From assembly GCA_963971535.1 (NCBI GenBank), contig OZ020601.1, forward strand, positions 20,525,115-20,589,114: 64,000 bases of DNA. The letters run 5' to 3'. The stretch's first letter is position 1, and every line of letters begins with the position of its first letter. Below the pieces are notes generated by a model, which did no database searches, was not told the origin of the DNA, and saw only the letters and a list, made by a program, of their open reading frames with translations. Positions 24,331 to 35,718 of this stretch are shown piece after piece. The stretch is from Notolepis coatsorum. Lineage: Eukaryota > Chordata > Actinopteri > Aulopiformes > Paralepididae. Made by a program: the position numbers and the translations under genes.

Positions 24331-24563
24331 ATTTCAAGGTGTTTAACCCTTTCACTACCACGCCATAGAAGGTTAACCCTTTCACTACCGCACTACAGAC
24401 GGTTAACCCGTTCACTACCACACTACATGCGGTTAACCCTTTCACTACCACACAATAGAAGGTTAACCCTTTCACTACCACACTACAGACGGTAGTGAAA
24501 GGTTAACCTTCTGTCGTGTGGTAGTGAAAGCCTTAACCCTTTGTAGCGTGGAAGTGAAAGGGT
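24331..24563. repeat. Inverted array of GGTTAACCCTTTCACTACC units
   Basis: About five roughly 30-bp units (TTAACCCTTTCACTACC plus ACACTACAG variants) are followed by two or three in inverse orientation (GGTAGTGAAAGGTTAACC). The whole could fold back. TTAACCCTTT resembles piggyBac-type ends, but no element body is present. Confidence 0.8.
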
Positions 24564-24865
24564 TAAAGGTAGAATCTGTAACAACGTCAAACGGCAACCT
24601 CTAGGCAAAAGAGCCCACGCTTTGTGTTGCACTTTGTTTAGTGGGTTTGGAGTTTAGTAACATTATTATAGTTCTCCAGACCTCTCTTGGCAGAGCCTGA
24701 GGTGTGGCCAGCTGTAGCAACCCCTCCCCCCCTCTATCCCCACTCAACTCCAACCCACACATCAGACCAAAACAGAACATTTAAACAAACTGCAGAAACA
24801 AAGCGCGGCTCTTTTGCCTTGGAGACAAGTCGCTGTTTGACAACATTACAGATTCTACCTTTAGA
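24564..24865. mobile_element. Foldback MITE in the last dpys intron
   Basis: The left arm AAAGGTAGAATCTGTAAC with CAAAAGAGCC is the inverse of the right arm GGCTCTTTTGCC and ATTACAGATTCTACCTTTA. It is about 300 bp long with no coding capacity. It ends 100 bp before the last dpys exon. Confidence 0.8.
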
Positions 24866-24962
24866 GTGAATTAGTATTATTGTTTTTCTTTCAAAGTGCC
24901 GCTGAACCAACACACCATCTCTCTTGTGCAGCTTTTAATACCTTGCGTTTTAATATCTGCAG

Positions 24963-25022
24963 GTGTGGAAACCGTCGGCTGTGAGCAGAGCACCTTACGA
25001 GGGGGAAGTCATCTCTATATGA
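24963..25022 (+). CDS. dpys: dihydropyrimidinase, last coding exon and stop
   Basis: Nineteen codons and TGA follow the acceptor TTTTAATATCTGCAG in phase 0. They read VWKPSAVSRAPYEGEVISI. The APYEGEV core matches the APYKGEV near the end of mammalian DPYS. The fish protein stops a few residues later, so its tail is about 20 residues shorter than in human by my recollection of the family. The exon is shorter than the usual ORF cut-off and was found by phase and motif. A polyadenylation signal follows closely. Confidence 0.85.
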   Translation: MWKPSAVSRAPYEGEVISI

Positions 25023-25045
25023 AGGCACTGGTTCCGCAGCAAGCT

Positions 25046-25051
25046 AATAAA
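25046..25051 (+). promoter_or_regulatory. dpys: dpys polyadenylation signal AATAAA
   Basis: AATAAA lies 24 bases after the stop codon, followed by GT/T-rich DNA (ATCTGTGTTCAGTCTCTCC). If used, the 3' UTR is only about 45-60 bases long. Confidence 0.65.
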
Positions 25052-25074
25052 GACACTCTGACTGATTGCATCTG

Positions 25075-25974
25075 TGTTCAGTCTCTCCTGTTACAGAGAT
25101 TAATAGAAGAATATAAAAGCCCTGTGCTCTCTCTCGCTCTCCCTCCCTCTCTCACCCTCCCTCTCTCTCTCTCTGCCTCCTGAGTGCTTTCCTCTGTATC
25201 AAACCATTTCCTAGCGATTTGCCAAAGAACCCATTTGCTCTGTTCATACGTGTCATACATTATGCAGTCATTTAAATCACTTTGCATATGTGGTTTGTTT
25301 ATTTCCAGGTCAGATGCTCGTTCTGTGCTCAAGTCAATGATCCGTTTGTAAAGACCACGTTCATTCTGTTTTCTCTGTTCTGCGGATCATCTGATGAGTT
25401 TCCAGGTCGACCGTGGTCAAATCTCAGGTCAATAAGGTTTATTCTAGCGTCAAACATGTTATGCAGTCTGTTAATTCACTATAAGAACATAAATATGAGG
25501 GTCGTTATGCATGTTTTGCAGGTCAATATTACATGGCTTTGTTGAATACCTGATTCTGATTGGTCAGTGAGCACGTTCTGAATAATAATTTCTGATGTGG
25601 CGCTGTGTGAACACTGACTGACATTTATTTACATTGCTATGGCAACAAAAGAAATTTGGTCTGGTTCTACTGGACTGTTTGGCAAAAGTCTGTAATAAAT
25701 ACGTTTGAATCTTTTTGTGTTAACTTTGCTCTGCGTCCGGGTCTTGAACCACAAATAAACTTACAAATAAATTTGATTTGATGATGCGGTTGATGAAGAA
25801 GTCGCATATGGTATTTTAATTTGCAATTTTATTGGTCTGTACTTTTGTGTTAATTAAAGGTGCTATAGATAACATTCAGCCACTAGATGTCGCACTAGAG
25901 CACCAGCATGTCATGTATCCAATCAGGTACATTCAAATGACATTCAATAATCAATAATTGTTTGGGGGGAAAAG
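25075..25974. other. Intergenic; no gene seen
   Basis: A CTCTC-rich tract lies at 25125-25180. The rest has no recognisable exon or element. GCCACTAGATGTCGCACTAG near 25880 is typical of short fish repeats. Confidence 0.4.
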
Positions 25975-26483
25975 CAATACATTTATTCCGCACCTTTTTT
26001 TTTTATCTACTTTTTCTCCTCCTTTTTTCTGTATTTTTCTCCCATCCCAATTTAGTCGTTATGCCAATTCCCCCCCTCCCCTTCCTGGTCGTTGCGCACA
26101 TTTGCCCCCCACTTGCCGGTCTAGGGAGGGTTGAAGCCTATCACATGTCTCCTCCGATACATGTGGAGGCAGCCAGCCGCTTCTTTTCACCTGGCAGCGA
26201 GGACTCTCATTGGTGAAGTGTAACACATGGGAGGTCACACTACCTCCCCCAGTTCCCTCCCTCACTGTGCAGGCGCACTGACCGACCTGTAGGAGTCGCT
26301 GTTTACAACGACCAGGTTACACCCCACCGGCTTCCCTCCCGGCTCCCGCTAACACTGCCAATTGTATCAGTATGGACGACCGACCAAGCCGGAGGCACTG
26401 CTGACAGCTGAATTCGATACCAGTGTCTCTTGCGGTGGTAGGCAGACGCTTAGTCCGCTGCGCTACCCGGCCGCACCTATTCC
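25975..26483 (-). mobile_element. tRNA-derived SINE, antisense
   Basis: Read on the minus strand it starts at about 26483 with a tRNA-like head: GGGTAGCGCAGCGGACTAAG (A-box-like), then GGTATCGAATTC (B-box-like). A roughly 400-bp body follows and the A-rich tail is at 25987-26010. It is longer than most tRNA SINEs. The family name is not known to me. Confidence 0.7.
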
Positions 26484-26508
26484 GCACCTTTCTAAAAGCT
26501 ATGTGGAT

Positions 26509-26669
<161 letters not shown>

Positions 26670-26759
26670 TTGTACTTACTACATAGAAAATGTTATTTAT
26701 AGCATAATTTTAAGTTGAAAAATAATACTAATGATTAATAAAAAAAAAAAAAAAAAAAA

Positions 26760-28005
26760 CCTATGTTCAGCTGTGAGTGTGACTAACAAAGCGAATTCCT
26801 CAACCTTTGACTTCAGGTTCATACTAGACGTCTATTCCGCCAAGACGACGACGATTACGCGTGTTGACGTTGAATTTGCATATTCAGCGTTCTAGGATTC
26901 ACACGTCTGATCTCACTCGCTCTGCACGGCGCTGCTGTCACGCGGCATCATGCGTGTAGCTTTCCTGCCGACCTGGCGTGGTGTTGTGGTGTGGTGCCGG
27001 GGGGGCTGTTTGAGACATAATGTGAGTTTATCAGAACGCCACATGGGTCAGTGAGTCACACACACACACACATAGTCACAGGAGGCCTAGTCATCCCTGT
27101 GTTCTGGCTCTCAGGGGGGAGCTTGGTATCAGAGGAGGCCTAGTCATCCCTGTGTTCTGGCTCTCGGGGGGGAGGTTGGTATCGTGGCGCTGCCTAGTGC
27201 TGGCTTTAACACTTTTAAGGACCAGCCACGAGTTTATACGTGTTACGGTGCCATGCGTTGTGGACCAGAGCCACGAGTTAACTCGTGGCGAGTTGTTATT
27301 GTTTTATTCCATATTAATAACGCTATTAACGTCCCCGATCGACTTGCAGGACCTACCCGCATATTTGATTTTCGAAACATGCAATACCGGCCAGATCCGC
27401 TTAGGGGCGCCATCGCTCCACTGCAGTATCATTGAGGGCGATTGAACATTTTTTTTTTTACTGTCTGTGGGCGTTTCAGGAGCTTCTCTCTCTCGGGGGA
27501 AACACACGCATTTACACACAACCTCCCGACCGGCGCGCGGGGATGGGGCTTCTCCACTCGCATATCACTGTCAAAATATCTTTGACTCCCACGCGCGCAC
27601 CCGTATTCCGATCCGTGCAATAATATTCACAGGGCACAGGGGTATATATTGTCATTTGAAACAAGTTACCAATGCATTGTCCCTTGGGATTATGCCCCCT
27701 GTGGCGAAATTAATTAGTATCCCCCTCCTCTATCTCTCTATATCTTTCTCGGTCTGCCAGTGCAGACTGTGGGTGACTGTCACTCAAAGTGCTTATCGGC
27801 GGAGCCCAGCCCAAAACAGCTTGAAATCTTGAAGTGGAAAAATGCTGCTTTAGAGTACTTGATTAGAAATACAAAAAAATGCATTTTTGTGAAAATAACT
27901 TTACAGATGTGTTCCATAGACTCACAGGAATTGTGTAAAGTTGCCCAAATAGTGAAAGGAATAGCAAGACATGTCCCCTTTAAGACGAGATGAGTTTGTC
28001 GGGCG
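26760..28005. other. Intergenic; no gene seen
   Basis: It contains a direct duplication of about 48 bp (GGCCTAGTCATCCCTGTG at 27086 and 27137) and a short CA tract at 27058. Open frames are short and overlap on several strands. Confidence 0.4.
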
Positions 28006-28245
28006 ACAGTGGCTCGGGAGGTAGAGCAGTAGTCTGGTAATCTGGAGGTTCCCGGTTCGATTCTCGCTCCTCCCGGGCAGTGTGTCTAAGTGTCCTTGAG
28101 CAAGACACTTAACCCCTAACTTCTCCCGATGAGCAGGTCGGCACCTTGCATGGTCGTCTCCGCTGTTGTTGTGTGAGTGAATGAATGGGTCAAATGCAAG
28201 GAACAAATTGTAAAGTGCTTTGGATAAAAGTGCTATATAAATAGA
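28006..28245 (+). mobile_element. tRNA-derived SINE with V-type core
   Basis: The tRNA-like head has GTGGCTCGGGAGGTAGAGCA (A box region) and GGTTCGATTCT (B box). The core CCTTGAGCAAGACACTTAAC is the conserved block of V-SINEs, and the tail is AAAAGTGCTATATAAAT. Confidence 0.85.
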
Positions 28246-28620
28246 ATAGAATAGAAACACTTTATTCATCCCGAGGGAAATTTGGCACTACAGATCGCTC
28301 ACAGTAAACAGTAAACATTTAGGTAGACAAAAACAAAAAGTCACGAATAAGAATAAAAATAAGCCTAAGAATAAAATATGGTCTGGGATATACATTTCCT
28401 ATGTTACATTCTTCTAATATAAGATACACTAATATAAAATGTCCTATGTTACATTCTAATATAAAATATACAGTAAAAATATCCAGAATATACAGTAAGT
28501 GTAAAATTGTGTCGGTCTAAAAGTAAAAGTCCAGGAAGATAGTACTGTCACCCTGTGCTCAGTGATGCAGTGAGGCACAGTGATGCATTATAAAGTCTGA
28601 TGGCTGTTGGAATGAATTGA
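28246..28620 (-). mobile_element. Antisense LINE 3' end (Rex-like tail)
   Basis: AATAGA repeats are followed by CACTTTATTCATCCCGAGGG, the inverse of a common fish LINE 3' end. AT-rich UTR and the phrase AAGTCTGATGGCTGTTGGAA follow. Confidence 0.6.
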
Positions 28621-29148
28621 CCGTTTACCATTTACCATTAGAGAGAGAGACGTGATTTTCCATGGGGATATGGTGTTGTTGTCAACAGCACTACCTGGTT
28701 GTGTAAATTATGGGCAGCTTGGGGTCGTTACCATGTTAAAGGAACACGCCAACATTATGGGAAATGCGTCTTCTCCAGAGTCAGACAAGAAGATAGATAC
28801 CAGTTTCCTCTCTGTGAGTTCAGTAGAAAGCTATCCAGCTGCATGCTAGCCTAGCTTAGCGCACATGAATGGAAGCGGATATGAATCAGCTTACATTAAT
28901 TTGTGTGAATGAATAACATGTAGGCTACATGTGACGTCAAAGGAAACCATGGTAACCGTCTTCACTGTTAATGAGCCGGTCTGGTGATGTTATGTAATGT
29001 GATGTCACTTAATGAGCTGCCATTGTTTTTTATAACCTAATGAAGAGCTAGTGTTGAAACCACTGACCTATATATAGGTTGAAACGCTGTGTATTTAATG
29101 AAGACCTAGTGTTGAGACGTTGTATGTTTAATGAATGCACTACTCAGG
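28621..29148. other. Intergenic; no gene seen
   Basis: Unique-looking DNA with an imperfect local duplication (GAAGAGCTAGTGTTGAAAC and GAAGACCTAGTGTTGAGAC). Confidence 0.4.
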
Positions 29149-29490
29149 GGCGGCGTGGCTCAGGGGTAGAGCGGGTTGTCCAATGATCCAAGGGTTGGTG
29201 GTTCGAATCCCGCTCAAGCCCATGTCCATCCCACTGCCGTTGTGTCCTTGGGCAAGACACTTAACCTACTTGCCTCGTATGAATGTGTATGCATGTGAAT
29301 GAATGTTGGTGGTGGTCGGAGGGGCCGTAGGCGTTGATTATTCGCCACGCTTCCGTGAGTCTGCCTCAGGGCAGCTCTGGCTGCAATTGTAGCTTACCAC
29401 CACCGGTATGACTGTGTATGAACGAATAATGGACTCTGTGAAGCGCTCTGGGTCAGTGAAGAGCGCTATATAAATCCAAGTCATTATTAT
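29149..29490 (+). mobile_element. V-type tRNA-derived SINE
   Basis: The head is GGCGTGGCTCAGGGGTAGAG, the B box is GGTTCGAATCC, and the core is TTGTGTCCTTGGGCAAGACA. The tail is AGCGCTATATAAATCCAAG with (TTA)n. The body is longer than that of the SINE at 28006. Confidence 0.88.
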
Positions 29491-29681
29491 TCATTATTAT
29501 TACTGTATTTAAGTACAGTACTTGAGTAAAAGGTTACTTAATTACATTCCCACCAGTGCTAGGAGCTCAAACCTGCTTCACTAGAACAGGAAGAAATAGG
29601 TTGAGTTGTTTCAGTCAGTTTTTTATATTTATTGTTGATATATATCTATATATATACTCAATGTATCTATTGTATTACAAT

Positions 29682-29925
<244 letters not shown>

Positions 29926-29944
29926 ATTTATAAAGCTCTTTTCA

Positions 29945-30897
29945 TAACCCAAACGGTTTGTGCTTCTGCGTTCACGTTTTCCGCTCTGATTGGCCACTGA
30001 CCTACGCTAGTTTTGCAGACGCCGGTATGAGCGTAGAAATAATGCGTGGAGAGCGGAGAGCGAGCCTCGAGCCTCGCACACACGCACTTTGAAATGGGTA
30101 TCACAGTAGTACGCCCTACTGTAGAACATGACATATTAGCATGACATCTGATTTATTAATGTCAATACTAGGGACAAACGCAATTGGCACAAGTGTAAAT
30201 CATGGATTAGTCACTCAGTTTTAACATCCACTGACTTAGCTCACCTCGTTTGTCACCTTGTTCGTCAAGTTTTTTTTTACGTTTAATTAATTTATCCACT
30301 CTGGTTGGATGGTGTGTATGTATATGTATGTATTGTGCTGTATAATGACAATACATTCGAAGCTGTTTCACTTGCCACTGTCGTGTCCATAGGCAGCATA
30401 GCGATTTAAAAATGAGATTCGATTCAAATGTATTGTCATTATACAGCACAATACATACATATACATATACACCATCCAACCAGAATGGATAAATTAATAA
30501 AAAAAAAAAAAAAAAAAAAAACTTGAACCAAGAGTGATTTGAACTCGTGACCATAGGCTCCACAGCCAGCAGATGAACGAGGTGACGAACGAGGTGAGAT
30601 AATTCGGCGGATGTTAAAACTGAGTGACTAATCCATTATTTACACTTGTGCCAATTGCGTTTGTCCCTAGTATTGGCATTAATAAATCAGATGTCATGCT
30701 AATATGTCATGTTCTACAGTAGGGCGTACTACTGTGATACCCATTTCAAAGTGCGTGTGTGCGAGGCTCGCTCTCCGCTCGCTCTCCACTCTCCACGCAT
30801 TATTTCTACACTCATACCGGCGTCGGCAAAACTAGCGTAGGTCAGTGACCAATCAGAGCGGAAAACGCGAACGCGGAAGCACGAACCGTTTGGGTTT
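29945..30897. mobile_element. Foldback element F2, nearly complete palindrome
   Basis: The left arm 29945-30275 (ACCCAAACGGTTTGTGC, TCTGATTGGCCACTGACC, AATGGGTATCACAGTAGTAC) pairs with 30565-30897 in inverse order. Between them a second inverted pair (about 30275-30365 and 30420-30505; TGGATGGTGTGTATG and its complement) leaves only about 55 unpaired bases. No coding capacity. An A20 run at 30499-30520 is the main asymmetry. Confidence 0.88.
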
Positions 30898-30955
30898 CGA
30901 ATAGACACGACCGGGCCGTTTGGGCCTGTTGAAGTCAGAGGTTCGGTATAGGATT

Positions 30956-31032
30956 GTTAGTAACTGTCTAACTGCATATATAACTGTTTCCACTAGTAAC
31001 TGTCTAACTGCATATATAACTGTTTCCACTAG
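30956..31032 (+). repeat. Tandem duplication of about 38 bp
   Basis: TAACTGTCTAACTGCATATA with ACTGTTTCCACTAG occurs twice in a row. Confidence 0.9.
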
Positions 31033-31386
31033 AGGGCGCTCTAAGCGGAGCCACTCAGGAACACCACCAGGTGGCGAGTATAAATAAAGATGTCTCCTCC
31101 CATTCTTTCTCTTTCCCCCAGCCTCTCAGTGAGAGGAGAACTATAGAACTGCTGCTCTGCCATGTGATTTTATTTTATTGATGGATTAAAAAAACACAAC
31201 AAGGATCCAAAGGATAACATGAGAAAGAGTAAAACCCTTAGTTCCGTCATGGTCCCAGGGCTGTTAGGCCACAACAAAAACACGACAATAACACAAAACA
31301 CATACATTTAAAACATTAGAAGACTAACCTATAGCTAAAATTGTATACCCCACAATAACTAAAAACTGATTGGAAACCCATTCAAA

Positions 31387-33096
31387 CTATTCCTCTATTC
31401 TGTCCATGAGCCACTTCCTGACGCTTCTCTTGAAGCTGTGGAGGCTCGAGCTCTGCTTGATGGGGATAGGCAGCTTGTTCCAATCCTGGGCTCCAGAGAA
31501 AGTAATGGAGCACTGGCCCAGTTTGGATCGGAAAGAAGCAGGCTTCAGGTTTGCTATGCTTGCTCTAGTTCTGTGGTTGTGGGATTCGTTGACCGGGGTG
31601 AAGTAGTTCTGGAGGTATCTAGGGGACCTTTGGTTTATAATATTGTGCACTATGTTCAGTCTGAGCTGGGTAACTCTGGCCTCCACAGGAAGCCAGTTTA
31701 GCTCCTGAAAGTGACTCCTCCCTATGTGGGTGCGAGGGCCAAGACCCATTACCACCCTTACCAGCTTATTTTGGGAAACCTGACGCTTCTTTTTTATGGT
31801 CACTGTCAGGCCCTCGAACCAAGACACACTACCATAGTCAAAGTGGCAGAGTACTAGGCTATTTGCTAGTAGCCTGAGGCTATCTCTGCCAAGGAGGTTG
31901 GCTTTCCTAGCTAGGTACCTGGTGCAGGCGTTGACTTTGCCCAGTACTTGGGAGGCCATAGCCTCCCCATCTAGGCTCCCGTCTATCATACAGTTTAGAT
32001 ACTTTGCTTTTTTTTGCTGTTTTAGGGTTACAGCTCCTAACTGGATGTTAAACTCCTGTGCTTTCCTGAGCTTGGGCTTGGAGCCCAATAGTACTGCCTC
32101 TGTCTTACCTAGGTGAAGAGAAAGCCTGTTGTCCGAAAGCCAACTGCTGACCCCTGCAAGTTCTTCTCCTAGCATCTGTTCTAGTGTGTTCTGATCCTTG
32201 TGTGAGACTAGCAGGGCTGAGTCGTCTGCAAATAAAAACAAGTTACATGAGCATGCTGCTGACATGTCATTTATGTACAGTAAAAAAAGGAGCGGTCCTA
32301 GCACGCTTCCTTGTGGGACCCCACATACAATGGGCTTGGCCTCTGACATAGTGCCACTGACCTCAACCCGCTGCACCCTATCAGAAAGGTAGGAAGAGAA
32401 CCATCTGACCACTGTCTCAGACATACCCAAGGCCTTAAGCTTGGAGAGCAGTAGGTCATGGTTCACTGTGTCAAAAGCCTTCTGTAGGTCTAGAAGAACT
32501 AGCCCACACAGCTTACCTGAATCTATCTCCCTCCTGATACTGTCTGTAAGATAAAGAAGACATGTTTCAGTAGAGTAGGACTTCCTAAAGCCGGATTGGA
32601 GATCGTACAGGAGGTCGTGGCTGCTTGCATATTCCTGGACTTGTTCATGGACTATCTTCTCTAGGACTTTGGATAACACACTTAAAATTGAGACTGGTCT
32701 ATAATTGCTGGGGTCAGATTTGCTCCCTTTTTTATATATAGGGATGACTTTGGCATTCTTGAAGTCGGTGGGTACCTTGCCTAGGTCCAGGGAGAGGTTA
32801 ATAATATGGGTTACTGATGGAGCTATAACTCCGGCTGCATCCCTCAGAAACCTGGCACTGATGCCATCTACACCTGTGGCCTTCTTGATTTTGAGCTCAC
32901 CCAGCATCGCAGACACTTTGACTACTGACACCTTGCTTAAGGAGAATGAGTTTGCCTTGACCCCTCGTTGGCTATAGTAGTTGGAAACAAAGTCATCACC
33001 AAACTGCTCTGTCTTGGGAGGTAGGTTAGAGACAAGCTTACCTGCTACCGATGTAAAGAAATTATTAAAGATTGTGGCTACATTCTTTTTTATCAA
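31387..33096 (-). pseudogene. LINE ORF2: reverse transcriptase and C-terminal part
   Basis: The 569-residue frame carries RT motifs in order: GVDGISARFLRDAA, NYRPVSILSVLSKVLEKIV, QSGFRKSYSTETCLL, LDLQKAFDTVNHDLLLSKL (first catalytic Asp), GVPQGSVLGPLLFLLYIND and LFADDSALLVSHKD (catalytic DD). The C-terminus has LVRVVMGLGPRTHIG and FSGAQDWNKLPIPIKQ. The RT domain itself has no stop. It is cut off from the endonuclease by frameshifts, so the element is probably dead. Confidence 0.92.
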
Positions 33097-33444
33097 ACTC
33101 CATTCCCTTGTCTGTGGACAGGCCTATGTTGGACTCAGTAGTCCTTTGGTTGGCATCGCCCCTACAGCCTAGCTGCTTGAGGGTTTTCCACAGTTTAGTT
33201 GGGTCATTGCTGTTTTCCTTGATGGTTTCTGCAAAGTATTCTCTCTTAGCTATCCTGATCTTTTCCTGAGTCTGGTTCCTGAGTCTTTTGAAGTGATCAA
33301 AGTCAGCCTGATCGTGAGAACGGTTAAACTTGGCTAGGGCTGAGTCCCTTAGTTTGATACTATCAGCTATGGTGTGGTCAAACCATGGGTCTGATCGCTG
33401 CTTCACTCTGGTTTGTCTAAGGGGGGCTACAGAGTTTATAACCT

Positions 33445-34224
33445 TCAAGAACAGAGATTTAAAAGTGCCCATGCTTGGTCTACCTCATTGGCCCTGAGAA
33501 CTTGAGACCAGTTCACCTGCTCTAGCTGGGCCCTCAGAATGTCCCCTGAGTAATTCTTGAGGGATCTGGCAAAGATAGTTTTATGACGAGTAAAAACCTT
33601 TCTCTGCACCTTCCTCGAACAATAAATGAGATAGTGGTCACTGACCCCATACTCTATGACCCCACTCTTGGGGATGTTCACTTTGTCTGTAACTAGGATT
33701 AAATCAATAGTAGTCTTGGATACATCAGTTACCCGAGTGTGCTCTGAGATCAATTGCTTCAGACTGAACTGTTTACAGAAATTGGTATAAGCTTTGTGGG
33801 TTGGAACAGAGGGATTTGTGACATCAGTATTAAAATCGCCCATTAATATACATTCTTTCTCCTCCCCTCCCCAAGTTGACAATACAGCCTCAAGGCTCTC
33901 ATAAAAAGAGTTCGAGACTGGGGGTCTGTAGCAAATTCTAAATAGAATTGGCTTGGAATGGGGCTGGTAAATGTCAAAGAACAGGGATTCGATTTCATCA
34001 GTAGAGACCGATCTAAGCTCATAGTTAATGTCTGAGCGGATGAAAGCGCAGACTCCGCCCCCTTTTCTGTTTCGATCTCTTCTCACAAGTGAATAATTGT
34101 TTATACCAATTTCGGAGCTGTCAATGGAATTATCGAGCCATGTCTCCGAGCAGCAAAACAAACTAGGATTTGTCACGGTAACGAGAGAGCGAATTTCATC
34201 CATTTTGCTGAGTAAGCTTCTCAC
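33445..34224 (-). pseudogene. LINE ORF2: apurinic-type endonuclease part
   Basis: The frame carries SLFCCSETWLDNSI (catalytic Glu), GGGVCAFIRSDI, CILMGDFNTDV (catalytic Asp/Asn) and a final IEYGVSDHYLIYC (SDH motif). These mark the APE endonuclease of non-LTR retrotransposons. It follows the N-terminal part in the same frame, separated only by the TAA at 34227-34225. A 1-base frameshift near 33460 separates it from the linker frame (33472-33065). Confidence 0.9.
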
Positions 34225-34659
34225 TTAATGGACAAAGTGCAGACCTTTCTCTGCGGTTGCATTAGCAAGTTTAAGAAACACGTCGGCTGTCTCTGAGGAA
34301 TCCAGCGTCTCGGGGGTAGAAAAATATTTAAAATCCGCAGGGGTACTGCAGTCCAACACTGGGCCAGGATTTGGTTGTACATTCCCAGAAATTAAAAGCA
34401 GAAGAAGAACTAAAAATCTCTTTCTCGCCAAAGAAAGCGGGAGATTTATCTTGATGGCCGTGGAGGCAATCGTGTCAGAATGAGTGGCCGTGTATGAGAG
34501 AGAGCTTTTTAAAACAGTGAGGCTGAGAAGCCGTCTCCAACTTGCAAAGCTTCCATAGCTGAGCAGGTTAGGGAGATGTTGAGACGGTGGTTGACCAAGA
34601 GTTAAACCATTAATGAGAGTATGTTTATCATGCGAAGAGTCAAGAAGAGGATGCAACAT
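34225..34659 (-). pseudogene. LINE ORF2 N-terminus with 2A-like motif
   Basis: The 144-residue frame has a hydrophobic stretch (RFLVLLLLLIS, residues 81-91) followed at once by GNVQPNPGP (residues 92-100; NPGP at 34371-34360). 2A-like ribosome-skipping motifs end in NPGP after a DxE-type context and have been reported at the N-termini of APE-type LINE ORF2s. Here Asn and Gln replace the usual acidic residues. The frame ends at a TAA just before the endonuclease. Confidence 0.7.
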
Positions 34660-34846
34660 ATAGCCTTACTCGCTAGCTGTACTCCTCCAAACTTCCCCAG
34701 TCACAATGGATTAGCAAGCAGAGCAAGTACAAGAATACGTTCATTGTCACAGACCAGTAAAGGGGTTCAGGGGAGTAGGTACCTTGATAGAAGAGTTTAG
34801 GGCTAGAGTTATGCAGGGCTCAGAACAGATGGATGGAAGCAGTAGA

Positions 34847-35640
34847 GGGCTACTGCTGGTAGCTGGTATCCTGGGCTGGCCTGGTGGCTGGTATCCTGGG
34901 GCTGGCCGGGTGGTGGTGGCTGGTAGCTGGTATCCTGGGGCTGGCCTGGTGGTGGTGGCTGGTAGCTGGTATCCTGGGGCTGGCCGGGTGGTGGTGGCTG
35001 GTAGCTGGTATCCTGGGGCTGGCCGGGTGGTGGTGGCTGGTAGCTGGTAGCCTGGGGCTGGCCTGGTGGCTGGTATCCTGGGGCTGGCCGGGTGGTGGTG
35101 GCTGGTAGCTGGTATCCTGGGCTGGCCTGGTGGCTGGTATCCTGGGGCTGGCCGGGTGGTGGTGGCTGGTAGCTGGTATCCTGGGGCTGGCCGGGTGGTG
35201 GTGGCTGGTAGCTGGTATCCTGGGGCTGGCCGGGTGGTGGTGGCTGGTAGCTGGTATCCTGGGGCTGGCCGGGTGGTGGTGGCTGGTAGCTGGTATCCTG
35301 GGGCTGGCCTGGTGGCTTGTAGCTGGTAGCCTGGGGCTGGCCTGGTGGCTGGTAGTCTGGGGCTGGCCTGGTGGTGGTGGCTGGTAGCTGGTTTCCGGGG
35401 GCTGGCCTGGTGGCTGGTAGCTGGTAGCCTGGGACTGTCCTGGTGGCTGGTAGTCTGGGGGTGGCCTGGTGGTGGTGGCTGGTAGCTGGTATCCTGGGGC
35501 TGGCCTGGTGGCTGGTAGCTGGTAGCCTGGGGATGGCCTGGTAGCTGGTATCCTGGGGCTGGCCGGGTGGTGGTGGCTGGTAGCTGGTAGCCTGGGGCTG
35601 GCCTGGTGGAGGTGGTGGCTGGTAGCAGGTAGCCTGGATG
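34847..35640 (+). repeat. 39-bp G-rich minisatellite, about 20 units
   Basis: Units combine GCTGGTATCCTGGGGCTGGC with CGGGTGGTGGTGGCTGGTA; several are shortened. Since 39 is a multiple of 3, all minus-strand frames stay open (PATTTRPAPGYQL repeats). There is no start context, conserved flank or known protein family, so I do not call a gene. The plus strand is rich in G-runs. Confidence 0.93.
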
Positions 35641-35718
35641 TGAATAAATAAACCACACCAAAGATAGAAACCATGCCTCTTGACCACATTATTGTCGCCC
35701 TATAGCCGGATTCTGTCA

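Larger units (their letters stand above)
31165..34740 (-). mobile_element. Nearly full-length LINE (Jockey/CR1-like), antisense
   Basis: Minus-strand frames in order are an N-terminal part (34659-34225), an endonuclease (34224-33445), a linker (33472-33065) and RT plus C-terminus (33096-31387). The 3' UTR ends near 31165 with AATAAAATAAAA. Three lesions break it: an in-frame TAA at 34227-34225, a frameshift near 33460, and a frameshift at an A-run near 33090. About 3.6 kb is kept, so the 5' end is probably close to complete. Confidence 0.92.

Noticed and set aside
28006..28100. True tRNA gene
   Set aside because: The tRNA-like head is followed by a V-type core and a LINE-like tail, so it is a SINE. 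The same holds at 29149 and 26483.
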